Translations under genes and position numbers: made by a program
Assembly: GCA_965224415.1 (NCBI GenBank)
Contig: CBDCZB010000005.1
Coordinates: 1 to 64,000, forward strand
From: DAOUJI01 sp965224415
Lineage (GTDB): Bacteria > Chloroflexota > Dehalococcoidia > Lucifugimonadales > JAGWBF01
Direction: 5' to 3'
Length of the DNA stretch: 64,000 nt
Shown here: positions 25,451 to 33,768 of the stretch, piece after piece
How the letters are laid out: every line of letters begins with the position of its first letter
Position numbering within the stretch: the stretch's first letter is position 1
The notes under the pieces: generated by a model
The model's database searches: none
The model's input: only the letters and a program-made list of their open reading frames with translations
Told to the model about the DNA's origin: nothing

Positions 25451-26146
25451 ATGCCCGGCAATCAACGCCATATCCTGGTGGTGGAGGACGACCACAAGAC
25501 CGCTGACTTGGTCCGCATCTACTTGGAACGGGACGGCCACCGGGTTTCGTTGGCCCATGACGGTGTTGCGGGATTGGACCTCGCCCGCGAAGAAGACCCG
25601 GACCTTGTGGTGTTGGACCTGATGTTGCCCGAAATCAACGGTCTGGACGTATGCCGTGTCATCCGCAAGGAAATGGACGTGCCTATCATCATGCTCACGG
25701 CCATGTCCACGGAGCAGGACAAGCTGGAGGGATTGGACCTGGGCGCAGACGATTACGTCACCAAGCCTTTCAGTCCCAGGGAATTGGCGGCGCGGGTGAA
25801 AGCAGTCCTCCGCAGGACCACCGATGACGGTCTTTTCACTGGCCCTTCCCATCTAAGCTTCGACGGTCTGACTATTGACCTTCAACGCCACAGCGTCATG
25901 GCTAAGGAGGAGGAAGTCCATCTCACGCCCACCGAGTTCAGAATTCTGGCCCTGATGGCTAGAGAGCCGGGCAGGCTATTCACGCGCAGCGCGCTGGTGG
26001 ACCGTGCCTTGGGTTACGATTACGAGGGCATGGAACGAACTGTGGACGTGCACATCCTCAACATCCGACGCAAAATCGAACCACAAGTCAACAAGCCCCA
26101 ATATATCAAGACCGTCTACGGCATGGGTTATAAGTTCGAGGGCTGA
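25451..26146 (+). CDS. OmpR/PhoB-family response regulator
   Basis: A 231-residue regulator. The receiver domain (about 7-120) has the acidic pair in VVEDDH, the phosphoacceptor Asp56 (VVLDLMLP) and Lys105 (VTKPFSPREL). A linker follows, then the winged-helix DNA-binding domain (about 133-230; LTPTEFRILALM, RTVDVHILNIRRKIE, YGMGYKFEG). The start is the ATG 7 bases after GAGGAG; a second ATG 6 bases upstream is too close. The kinase gene follows 3 bp after the stop. Confidence 0.93.
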   Translation: MPGNQRHILVVEDDHKTADLVRIYLERDGHRVSLAHDGVAGLDLAREEDPDLVVLDLMLPEINGLDVCRVIRKEMDVPIIMLTAMSTEQDKLEGLDLGADDYVTKPFSPRELAARVKAVLRRTTDDGLFTGPSHLSFDGLTIDLQRHSVMAKEEEVHLTPTEFRILALMAREPGRLFTRSALVDRALGYDYEGMERTVDVHILNIRRKIEPQVNKPQYIKTVYGMGYKFEG

Positions 26147-26149
26147 CCC

Positions 26150-27526
26150 TTGCTGCATAGCATCCGGTGGCGTCTTCTTATCAGCTTCTTCCTAGTCAGT
26201 GGAGTCAGCCTCGGCATGGCTGCGTTGGTGGTGAGCCGCGCCGCCAGCGCCGAGATAAAAGCCCATGAGACCCGAGCCGAGGAGCAGCGTTCGGAGCAGC
26301 TCCAGGTAATGCTGGCGCAAGAGTATTCCCGGAGCAGAGGCTGGAGCGGAGTAAGCCAGATGCTCCAGCAGGTGGGGCAGCTCTACTCTCAGAGAGTAAT
26401 CGTAGTGGACGTGCGGGGCATCATAGTGGCCGACTCCGCACTGACCAACTCGACCCTGGGCCGTTTCATGGACTCTCCGGTGGAAAGCGAACGCAGCCTG
26501 GTGGTCAGGGGTCCGTCGGGCCAGGTGGGGACCATGCTGATAAACCCCGTCACGCTGCCTGGCGACCCGGCCGCCGCAGCCGAGGAGAGCAGCCTGCCTT
26601 CCATCAACCGCTTTCTGATATGGAGTGGAATCCTGGCTGGCGTCGCCGCCGTCATCGTCACCTTTTTCCTGTCCCGTCGCATCCTGGCGCCAGTGGAATC
26701 TCTGGCCAGGGCGGCGCGCGACCTGGCCAGGGGCGACTTCTCCCAAAGGGTGGATGTAAAATCAAAGGATGAGGTGGGAGAACTGGCTGGCGCCTTCAAC
26801 TCCATGGCACAGGAATTGGCCGCCGCCGAGACAGTCCGCCGGAACATGGTGGCCGACGTGGCCCACGAACTGCGCACCCCACTGTCCAACCTCAGAGGAT
26901 ACATGGAGGCCATCAAAGACGGACTAGTGACACCCGACGCAACGACCATCGACACCATGCACGAAGAGGTCGGGGTTCTAACCAGGCTTATCGAGGACCT
27001 TCAAGAGCTGGCCCTGGCGGAGTCTGGGCAGCTTGGCCTGGACTTCCAAGCCTGCGACCTGGCAGACCTGAGTCGGAAGGAGATAGCGGCACACGAGCTG
27101 AAGGCTGAGGAAGCGGGCGTGACCATCGTGTCGGACCTGCCCGACTCGGCGCCTCTCCGTGGAGACCCAGGGCGGCTGGCGCAGGCGGTCCGCAATTTGC
27201 TGACCAACGCCGTGAACTACACGCCCGAAGGCGGTATGGTAACTGTCAGCGTGTCAACGTCGGGAGACGAGGTTGAAGTTCGAGTATCGGACACGGGTCC
27301 TGGAATCCCTGAAGACCAGATTCCGCAAGTGTTCGAGAGGTTCTATCGAGTGGACAGGTCCCGATCCAGAGCCACCGGCGGCACCGGCTTGGGACTGACC
27401 ATCGCCCGCCGTCTGGTGGAGGCCCACGAGGGTCGTATTACACTGGACAGCCAGGTAGGTGAGGGGGCCTCGTTTAGCATAGTCCTACCCAAATCAGGAC
27501 CGAATTCCGGCCCTGACGCCGCCTGA
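26150..27526 (+). CDS. HAMP-containing sensor histidine kinase
   Basis: A 458-residue membrane kinase. A transmembrane helix near residues 8-28 is followed by an extracytoplasmic sensor of about 130 residues, a second helix (about 152-175; WSGILAGVAAVIVTFFL), a HAMP domain, HisKA with His239 (VAHELRTPLSNLRG), and the ATPase domain (NLLTNAVNYTP, DTGPGIP, GGTGLGLTIARRLVEAH). The start is a TTG almost touching the regulator's stop codon. It is the cognate partner of the response regulator; the overall plan resembles PhoR/BaeS-type kinases. The signal is not evident from the sequence. Confidence 0.92.
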   Translation: MLHSIRWRLLISFFLVSGVSLGMAALVVSRAASAEIKAHETRAEEQRSEQLQVMLAQEYSRSRGWSGVSQMLQQVGQLYSQRVIVVDVRGIIVADSALTNSTLGRFMDSPVESERSLVVRGPSGQVGTMLINPVTLPGDPAAAAEESSLPSINRFLIWSGILAGVAAVIVTFFLSRRILAPVESLARAARDLARGDFSQRVDVKSKDEVGELAGAFNSMAQELAAAETVRRNMVADVAHELRTPLSNLRGYMEAIKDGLVTPDATTIDTMHEEVGVLTRLIEDLQELALAESGQLGLDFQACDLADLSRKEIAAHELKAEEAGVTIVSDLPDSAPLRGDPGRLAQAVRNLLTNAVNYTPEGGMVTVSVSTSGDEVEVRVSDTGPGIPEDQIPQVFERFYRVDRSRSRATGGTGLGLTIARRLVEAHEGRITLDSQVGEGASFSIVLPKSGPNSGPDAA

Positions 27527-27623
27527 CACCTCTTGACCCCATTCCGGCCAGGCGCAACAATGACCCAACCGTCCTGAAGGCTCGGCTTGCTCCGGGTCCA
27601 CACTAACCGGCTTGGAGAGACCA

Positions 27624-28565
27624 ATGACCAACCCCGACATACACTTCGGCGCGACTTTGGGCCTTGGGATAGAATCCGCCGTGGCCGAAGCCACCCTGCT
27701 GGAGTCCCTGGGCTACGAGTATGTGGGCGCCGGAGAGCACTTCATGCGTGGAAATCCTCCCGGCCCTTCCAGCGCCAATCTGCCCCTTCTGGCTGTGGCC
27801 GCCGGCGCCACCTCAAGCATAAAAATCGTGCCGTCCGTCCTGTTGATACCCTTCTACCACCCTACTATGCTCGCCAAATTCACCAACACCCTGGACATTG
27901 CGTCGGGCGGGAGGCTCATCCTGGGTGTAGGAGTGGGCGGCGAGTACCCGGTGGAGTTCGAAGCGGCGGGGATTAAGGCCAGCCAGCGGGGCCGACGGGC
28001 TGACGAATGCCTGGAGTCACTTCGCAGGCTTTGGACTGAAGAGCACGTCAGCTTTGAGGGGCGCTACTACAATCTGAACGACGTGACCATCGTGCCGGGT
28101 CCGGCCCAGGAGCCCCACCCACCCATCTGGGTGGCCGGACGGCGCGACGCAGCCATGCGGAGGGCCGTCAAATACGCGGAGGGCTGGTTCCCGTACCTGT
28201 ACAGCCCCGAACGCTACCGCGACAGCGTGGACAAGATACACGCATTTGCGGAAGAGGCAGGCAGGGACCTGACAGAATTCCAGTGGACCAACTTCCAGTT
28301 TATCTGCATCGGCGACAGCAAGGAGGAAGCTGCGGTAGAGGCAGCCAGGACCTTGGCTGCAGGTTACACCTATTCCGGCGACTTCCTGAACATCGTCGGC
28401 TCATACTGCGTGTTGGGAACTGTGGAGCAGTGCATAGAGCGGATACAGGAGTACGTGGACGCCGGAGCAAGGCATTTCCTGTTTAGCTGGGCTTCAAGAC
28501 ATGCCGACCGGCCGCGCCAGATGGAAATAGCCGCGACCGAGATCATCCCTCACTTCAAGCGTTAA
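27624..28565 (+). CDS. LLM-class flavin-dependent oxidoreductase, F420-type
   Basis: A 313-residue luciferase-like oxidoreductase. TLGLGIESAVAEATLLESLGY and VGAGEHFMRG near the N-terminus, then LASGGRLILGVGVGGEY-like SGGRLILGVGVGGEYP and PPIWVAGR, fit the F420-dependent subgroup. The start is the ATG after TTGGAGAGACC; an in-frame TTG 12 bases earlier is less likely. The gene stands alone after the two-component operon. The substrate is unknown. Confidence 0.88.
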   Translation: MTNPDIHFGATLGLGIESAVAEATLLESLGYEYVGAGEHFMRGNPPGPSSANLPLLAVAAGATSSIKIVPSVLLIPFYHPTMLAKFTNTLDIASGGRLILGVGVGGEYPVEFEAAGIKASQRGRRADECLESLRRLWTEEHVSFEGRYYNLNDVTIVPGPAQEPHPPIWVAGRRDAAMRRAVKYAEGWFPYLYSPERYRDSVDKIHAFAEEAGRDLTEFQWTNFQFICIGDSKEEAAVEAARTLAAGYTYSGDFLNIVGSYCVLGTVEQCIERIQEYVDAGARHFLFSWASRHADRPRQMEIAATEIIPHFKR

Positions 28566-28572
28566 ACGGCTT

Positions 28573-29043
28573 TTAGACGCTGCGCCTGACGGCCCGCTGG
28601 GCTTCCCTATCTCTGTCCCGGTCGATGATGGCGCGCCGCTTGTCGTACTGTCGTTTTCCCCGGGCCAGTCCCAATTCCACCTTGGCCACGTGGTTCCTGA
28701 TATAGAGGCGCAGTGGGACTATGGTGTGCCCCTTCTGAGACACCGCTGCCGCCCATTCCTTTACCTGCTCCTTATGAAGCAGCAGTTTCCGCGGCCTGAG
28801 AGGGTCGTGGTTGTTGAAGGCAGCGTCCTGGTACTGGGCTACGTGGCAGTTGACGAGCCATAGCTCGCCCTTGTCCGGCTTGACGTAGGCGCCGCCAATG
28901 TTAACCCGCCCGGCCCGGATGGACTTGATCTCGGCGCCGGTAAGGACCACCCCAGCCTCCACGCGTTCCAGGATGTTGTAGTCGTGGAACGCTTTCCGGT
29001 TCTGGGTTATCGTGCGGTGGTTATCAACCTTCTTGCTATTCAA
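28573..29043 (-). CDS. smpB: SsrA-binding protein SmpB
   Basis: A 156-residue OB-fold protein that binds tmRNA and brings it to stalled ribosomes. Family hallmarks are NRKAFHDYNILERVEAG, VLTGAEIKSIRAGRVN, LRPRKLLLHK and the basic tail (GKRQYDKRRAIIDRDRDREAQR). The probable start is a TTG that overlaps the end of ctpA by 8 bp, giving the usual length; the longer frame to 29121 lies inside ctpA. It is translationally coupled to ctpA, in a block devoted to protein quality control. No tmRNA gene is visible nearby. Confidence 0.92.
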   Translation of the reverse strand: MNSKKVDNHRTITQNRKAFHDYNILERVEAGVVLTGAEIKSIRAGRVNIGGAYVKPDKGELWLVNCHVAQYQDAAFNNHDPLRPRKLLLHKEQVKEWAAAVSQKGHTIVPLRLYIRNHVAKVELGLARGKRQYDKRRAIIDRDRDREAQRAVRRSV

Positions 29044-30256
29044 CGGCCTGTACCAGAATCTCCAACTCTTCAATGGCCCGGTCCAACTGGAGGTCGTCGT
29101 CGCTGTCCTCCGTCTGCTCAACTACGATGTCAGGCTCCAGGCCGTCGCCCTCGATGAGAGTCCCGGAGGGAGTATGCCAATGGGCGATGGTGAAGAATAT
29201 GCCCGACCCGTCGGACAGCCTACGGAGGGTGTTGACGCTGCCCTTGCCGAAGGTGACTACGCCGATGATTGGGGCTCGGTCGTTGTCCCGAATGGCCCCG
29301 GCCAGGACCTCGCTGCCGCTGGCGCTGTACTCGTTTACCAGCACCACCATGGGGATGTCCTTGGCAAGGCCCCCTTTCTTTAGAGGCCAGTCATTCCTCT
29401 TCCCTTGGCCGTCCACCTCGTAGAGGGCGATCCCTTCGTCGACGAACTGGCTGGTGACGTCCACGACGGTCCTGAGCAGCCCTCCGGGGTTGTTCCGAAG
29501 GTCCAATATAATTCCACTGGCGCCGAGCCTGTGCAGGGTTTCGATGGCCTCAACCGCCTCCTGGTTGGTGCTGTCTGTGAAGGAGGTTATCCGGAGATGG
29601 GCTATCCGCCCCACCAGCATCCTCAAGCTCACGCTGTCCACTAGGATTACGTCCCTGACGATAGTCACCGTTAGAGGCTCGCCCCTAGACGGGCGGAAGA
29701 CGCCCAGTTCCACGGCTTCCCCTTTAGGTCCTCTAATCCGCCCTACGGCCTCCATGATGGACAGACCCTCGGCGCTTTCCCCGTTTATGGAAGTCAGTAT
29801 GTCACCTGGCTTGAGTCCGGCTTTGTCGGCGGGAGTGTCGGCGATGGGGGCTATGATGGTGATGCGCCCGTCTCTCATGCCGACGTGGGCGCCTATTCCC
29901 TCGAACTCGCCCCTAAGGTCCTGCGACTCCTGCTCCTGCTGCTCCGGGGTCAGGTAGGCCGCATGGGGATCGTCCAGCGCCTCGATAATCCCGCGGGCGG
30001 CCCCCTGGCTCAACAGTTCTGCGTCCAGTTCTCGGCCCCGCAGGTGTCCCTCTTGCAGATGTGTCCAGACCTCGGCAAGTATGTCGAACTCCGGCGGCAG
30101 CCCCTCAATTCCCGAGCTGGCGCCGACTTCGGGGGTAGGGGCCGTTTCGTCGTCGGACTTGCCAAACCGGACCGACACGCAACCTGCGGCAATCACTAGG
30201 GCCGCAACGACTGCCAAGAGGAGTATGGACCAACTGATTCTGAATTTGGAAAACAA
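29036..30256 (-). CDS. S41-family C-terminal processing peptidase (lipoprotein)
   Basis: A 406-residue Tsp/CtpA-type serine protease. The N-terminal signal ends in a lipobox (VIAAGC, Cys26), so it is probably membrane-anchored outside the cytoplasm. A PDZ domain (about 115-195; GIGAHVGM, KAGLKPGDIL) precedes the protease core, LRNNPGG, with the Ser313/Lys338 dyad in SASGSE and FGKGSV. Tsp proteases degrade tagged or misfolded secreted proteins. It lies between hflC and smpB on the minus strand. Confidence 0.93.
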   Translation of the reverse strand: MFSKFRISWSILLLAVVAALVIAAGCVSVRFGKSDDETAPTPEVGASSGIEGLPPEFDILAEVWTHLQEGHLRGRELDAELLSQGAARGIIEALDDPHAAYLTPEQQEQESQDLRGEFEGIGAHVGMRDGRITIIAPIADTPADKAGLKPGDILTSINGESAEGLSIMEAVGRIRGPKGEAVELGVFRPSRGEPLTVTIVRDVILVDSVSLRMLVGRIAHLRITSFTDSTNQEAVEAIETLHRLGASGIILDLRNNPGGLLRTVVDVTSQFVDEGIALYEVDGQGKRNDWPLKKGGLAKDIPMVVLVNEYSASGSEVLAGAIRDNDRAPIIGVVTFGKGSVNTLRRLSDGSGIFFTIAHWHTPSGTLIEGDGLEPDIVVEQTEDSDDDLQLDRAIEELEILVQAVE

Positions 30257-30413
30257 GGGACCGGCGACCTCCCTAGGAATGGCCGTGACCTGTTTTCAAT
30301 ATATCACATTGACTCTGAAGAAACGGTTAAGCAGGGACAATGCCAGAATATGTTGTAGTTGGGCGCCGCACGGCGGTTGGGGGAAGTCCTACGAGGCAGG
30401 ACCCAGAGCCGGA

Positions 30414-32126
30414 CTACTGCACCCGGATTGTTCGGGCTAGCAGAGAACCGTCGGCGTCTATTTCGTAGCCGATGAGCACAGTCAGACCCGTCTGATCGGC
30501 CCCTAACTGCACATCGGCGTTTTCGTCCACTATGACTCGACCCTCAGTTCCTCGAACAGTCCATTCTTGCACGATGGACGTGGGGATTCCGACGATTCGG
30601 GTAGGCTCACCTTCGGAAGGCGACTCGGCTGGTGCGATTCTGATCGCTCTGAACCTGTCGTCGGGCAACCTCTCCACCGACGCCACCACCAAGGTCCCCA
30701 CACCGGAGGCCCCGGAGCGTATATCGGTGGCGGGACCAATGGCAACGTCCGTGCCCCCAATGGTCCAGAGGTTGTCGGTGGCGACCTCGACGGCGCCTGC
30801 GAGACCTTCGGTGATGAGGGCGGCGGTCAACGCCCCCCCCTCAGACACTCCCTCAACGTAGACCGTGGCTATGACCCTGGGCTTGGCCCTCACGTCCGTA
30901 TGTTCATTTACAACAACTCGCTGCTGGTTCACGATCAGACTGGACAGCGAAATGTCATCCACGATTCCCTTGGACCCGACAAGCACGTCCGAGGCCACCA
31001 ATCCGCGTGCCTCGTCGGAATTGCCTTCAACGAACACGGACAGCCCGACTTCCGGTCTCACGTCGGAGCTGATGGTAGTGGAGCCTGCAAGGGTGACTTC
31101 CACACCGCCTACAGTCCAAAGATTGCCCTGAAGCCTTTCTATGACGTCCACGACTGACACAGGCAGTTCAACGGGGATGAAGTCGGTGTCCTGCAAGAAC
31201 TCAAACAGCTCGGAGTCGGACCCGAGAATAACCGTCGCGTTGGTGGACAGGAACTCTTTATAGGCTTCCAGGCTGCGCTGGAACGCGTAGAACTCTGGGT
31301 TTTCTTGAAGGGCGTCCGCGAATATTTCGATGGCCTTTGCCTCGCCTTCACCGCGAGTCAGGTTGGCCGACCGTTCGGCCTCGGCCAGGATGATGGTCCT
31401 GTCGCGTTCGGCGGCGGCTGTAATCTTCGCCGCATCTTCCGCTCCTTCTGCCCTGAGCCCGGCCGAGATCAGTTCACGCTCTGTCTCCATCCTGGTGAAG
31501 ATATTCTCGATTGTGGCGTCCGGAAAGTCTGCCCGCTTCATGCGGACATCCACTATTTCTATGCCAAGGTCATTTTCGTCATCTCCCTCAACCCCGGGAG
31601 ATGTGGCCTGGACGGCGGATTTCACCACTGCGTCCAATATCTCCTGACGTGTCTCGGTGGCGACGACCTCCTGCTGGCCGTCCTCGCCAATCTGGATTCT
31701 TCCACCTATGATTTCCTGCCGCTGACGTTTGGCCACCTCTTCACGGAGCGCCGACACCACGATCCGCTCGATGCGTTCCTCGGCGATTTGGAGATTGCCG
31801 CCGCGGGTCTTCTCGAAGAACTTGATGGCGTCCGCTTCCGTCCTACGTACCTTGTATCTGACGTAGGCGTCGATGACCAGGAATTGAAGCTCCACGTCGG
31901 GAAGGGTCGCTTCGGGTATGTCCACTCTGAGAAGTCTCTTGTCCATCTTGGTCACTGAGTCGATGAACGGAGCCTTGACCTGAATGCCAGGGTTGAGGTT
32001 CACGGCCTTGATGTCTCCGAAACGTCTGACGACGGTTATCTGGGTCTCGTCCACTGTGTAGAGGATCTGAGGCCCAAAGATGCCCAGCAGTATCACGACA
32101 ACTAATGCAATAATTGCTGTTTTCAT
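30414..32126 (-). CDS. hflC: HflC-like SPFH protein with four C-terminal DUF5666-like repeats
   Basis: A 570-residue protein, about 250 longer than usual HflC. Residues 1-25 form a signal anchor, then the SPFH/band 7 domain (about 20-200; ETQITVVRRFG, NPGIQVKAPF) and a coiled-coil rich in Ala/Glu (about 220-300; RTIILAEAERSANLTRGEGEAKAIEI). From about residue 330 there are four beta repeats of about 55-65 residues with NLWTVGG, VVVNEHTDV, NLWTIGG or VIVDENADV plus a VxVxG strand, resembling DUF5666. HflKC restrains FtsH from outside the cytoplasm; the extra repeats would sit there too. The start is 2 bp from hflK. Confidence 0.88.
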   Translation of the reverse strand: MKTAIIALVVVILLGIFGPQILYTVDETQITVVRRFGDIKAVNLNPGIQVKAPFIDSVTKMDKRLLRVDIPEATLPDVELQFLVIDAYVRYKVRRTEADAIKFFEKTRGGNLQIAEERIERIVVSALREEVAKRQRQEIIGGRIQIGEDGQQEVVATETRQEILDAVVKSAVQATSPGVEGDDENDLGIEIVDVRMKRADFPDATIENIFTRMETERELISAGLRAEGAEDAAKITAAAERDRTIILAEAERSANLTRGEGEAKAIEIFADALQENPEFYAFQRSLEAYKEFLSTNATVILGSDSELFEFLQDTDFIPVELPVSVVDVIERLQGNLWTVGGVEVTLAGSTTISSDVRPEVGLSVFVEGNSDEARGLVASDVLVGSKGIVDDISLSSLIVNQQRVVVNEHTDVRAKPRVIATVYVEGVSEGGALTAALITEGLAGAVEVATDNLWTIGGTDVAIGPATDIRSGASGVGTLVVASVERLPDDRFRAIRIAPAESPSEGEPTRIVGIPTSIVQEWTVRGTEGRVIVDENADVQLGADQTGLTVLIGYEIDADGSLLARTIRVQ

Positions 32127-32128
32127 GA

Positions 32129-33277
32129 CTATGGGGCCGCCGTAGGCTGCGGCTGAATCTGCGGGACGGGGACTATGGAGCTTCCACCCGATGTTACGAC
32201 GTTTCCGCCGGCGTTTAGAATGATGGCTCCTTCAACGTCCGGGTCCACGATGAACTTGGTGATGCCTGGTAGAATCTCCTCCATAGCTTCCAAATACAGG
32301 CGTTGTCGTGTCACGTCCTGGGCCTTCTCGTACTCGGCCAGAATGGCCAGGAATCGCCCTGCTTGACCTTCAGCGGCGGCTATTCGCTCTCGTCTGAAGG
32401 CTTCTGCGCCCTGCACTATTCTTTCTGCGTTTCCACGGGCCCGGGGAAGGATGTCCCGCTCTACGGCTGTGGCCTGGTTGATAGCCGTCTCCTTGTCCTG
32501 GCGGGCCCGCAGCACGTCGTCAAAGGCGTCCCTCACTTCTTCCGGAGGCTTGACTTCCTGGAGCCTGACTGCTATGACTTGGATTCCCGTCTCGTAGATG
32601 TCCAGGATCCGCTGTAGGCGTGATTCCGTTTCGGCCTGCACTACTTCTCTGTTTTCGGTGAGCACGTCATCGATGGGACGCTGACCTACGACGAGACGCA
32701 GAGCGGCTTCCGTGGCGTCCTTGAGGGTGCGTCCCTCGGGGCGGCCCGGCGCGATGTCCTCGAGCCTGTTGGGCTGGCCTTCTCCTGGGTCGGCTACGTT
32801 AAAGAGGAAAGCCGTCAGGTCGCGTATGCGGTATTGGACCACCAGCTGCACGTCGACGATGTTCAGGTCTCCGGCAATCATCTGGGCCTCTTCGGTCACG
32901 GCGCGAGTGACGTCTCCTCTCTGCGAAAAGCCCAACTCCATGGAGCGTGTCTGCTCGATGGAGTCGACGCTTCTCGTTCCTATGGGCGCAGGCCAGTGCC
33001 AATGCAGACCCGGTGTTGTGGTGCTTGTGACCTGTCCAAAGGTGCGGAGCACTCCCTGCTCGCCCGCGTCGACTTGGTAGATGCCGGTGGACAACCAGAG
33101 AATAAGGGCAATCCCCAGAATGATGAAGGTTATTATCGTGATGGCCCGGTCGCCGTCCCGGACCCCTCGTCCGCCCCCTCCAAAGCGGCCTCCAAGCCCT
33201 TTGAAAAAGTCGTTGATGCGGCCCAGAATCTGCTCCAGGTCGATTTCAGGCTCGCCTCTTCTTGGTGGTTGCTGCAT
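32129..33277 (-). CDS. hflK: HflK-like SPFH protein
   Basis: A 382-residue SPFH protein. A Gly-rich cytoplasmic N-terminus (FKGLGGRFGGGGRGV) precedes one transmembrane helix (about 45-65), the band 7 domain (YQVDAGEQGVLRTFGQV, GLHWHWPAPIG) and a long helical segment ending in a Pro/Gln-rich tail. It pairs with HflC to form the cage that modulates FtsH, whose gene lies 0.5 kb upstream on the same strand. An extended -10 element at 33331-33339 (minus strand TGTTAGAAT) may drive hflK-hflC. Confidence 0.93.
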   Translation of the reverse strand: MQQPPRRGEPEIDLEQILGRINDFFKGLGGRFGGGGRGVRDGDRAITIITFIILGIALILWLSTGIYQVDAGEQGVLRTFGQVTSTTTPGLHWHWPAPIGTRSVDSIEQTRSMELGFSQRGDVTRAVTEEAQMIAGDLNIVDVQLVVQYRIRDLTAFLFNVADPGEGQPNRLEDIAPGRPEGRTLKDATEAALRLVVGQRPIDDVLTENREVVQAETESRLQRILDIYETGIQVIAVRLQEVKPPEEVRDAFDDVLRARQDKETAINQATAVERDILPRARGNAERIVQGAEAFRRERIAAAEGQAGRFLAILAEYEKAQDVTRQRLYLEAMEEILPGITKFIVDPDVEGAIILNAGGNVVTSGGSSIVPVPQIQPQPTAAP

Positions 33278-33330
33278 TTTTATCTCGGCGGATCAGGTCC
33301 CACAACGCCGGACCCGAAACCGCAAACAGG

Positions 33331-33339
33331 ATTCTAACA
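33331..33339 (-). promoter_or_regulatory. Extended -10 promoter upstream of hflK
   Basis: The minus strand reads TG-T-TAGAAT, 54 bp before the hflK ATG, with no good -35 box. It is similar to the TGN-TATARTG elements at 38962, 43888, 46020 and 60850. Confidence 0.4.
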
Positions 33340-33474
33340 TGAGAAGGTCGAAGTTGGATATGGAACGGGTATGAGAATTCGTCGATTGTACGAACCTGCG
33401 TCCGGCGGGAGCGCCTCTGGCGTTCGAGTGGGCTATAATGTATGGGTTAGAGCAAGCGCCTCCGGGAGGAAAAC

Positions 33475-33747
33475 GTGGCCGACTACGGGTTGATTGCGAA
33501 GACGGGCGAAGGAATGAGCCGGGTCCAGATGAGTTGCATGCACCAAAGCGGGCTGCTGTACGTGGTCCCCTCCGAAAAGAGCTGGGTATGCTCTCAGGAC
33601 CTGATGCCCGCCCATGCCCTTGCGGGTTGTCTGAGAGAAATCGTGGCGTTGGAAGACACCCGGGTCAAGGAAATCATGCAACGGTGGGGCGTGTACTTCA
33701 GGCAGCTTCCCATCGAGTCCGATGGGGAGGAAAGGGCCGAGGAGTAG
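33475..33747 (+). CDS. Hypothetical protein
   Basis: A 90-residue protein beginning with GTG (MADYGLIAKTGEGMSRVQMS) after a clear GGGAGGA ribosome site, with TATAAT at 33434-33439 upstream. It is mixed alpha/beta in appearance, contains three cysteines (SCMHQSG, WVCSQD, GCLREI) and ends in an acidic tail. No signal peptide or membrane helix is seen. It lies on the opposite strand between hflK and ftsH. I do not recognise the family. Confidence 0.7.
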   Translation: MADYGLIAKTGEGMSRVQMSCMHQSGLLYVVPSEKSWVCSQDLMPAHALAGCLREIVALEDTRVKEIMQRWGVYFRQLPIESDGEERAEE

Positions 33748-33768
33748 TCCGGTTGTTTGCTGCTTCGC

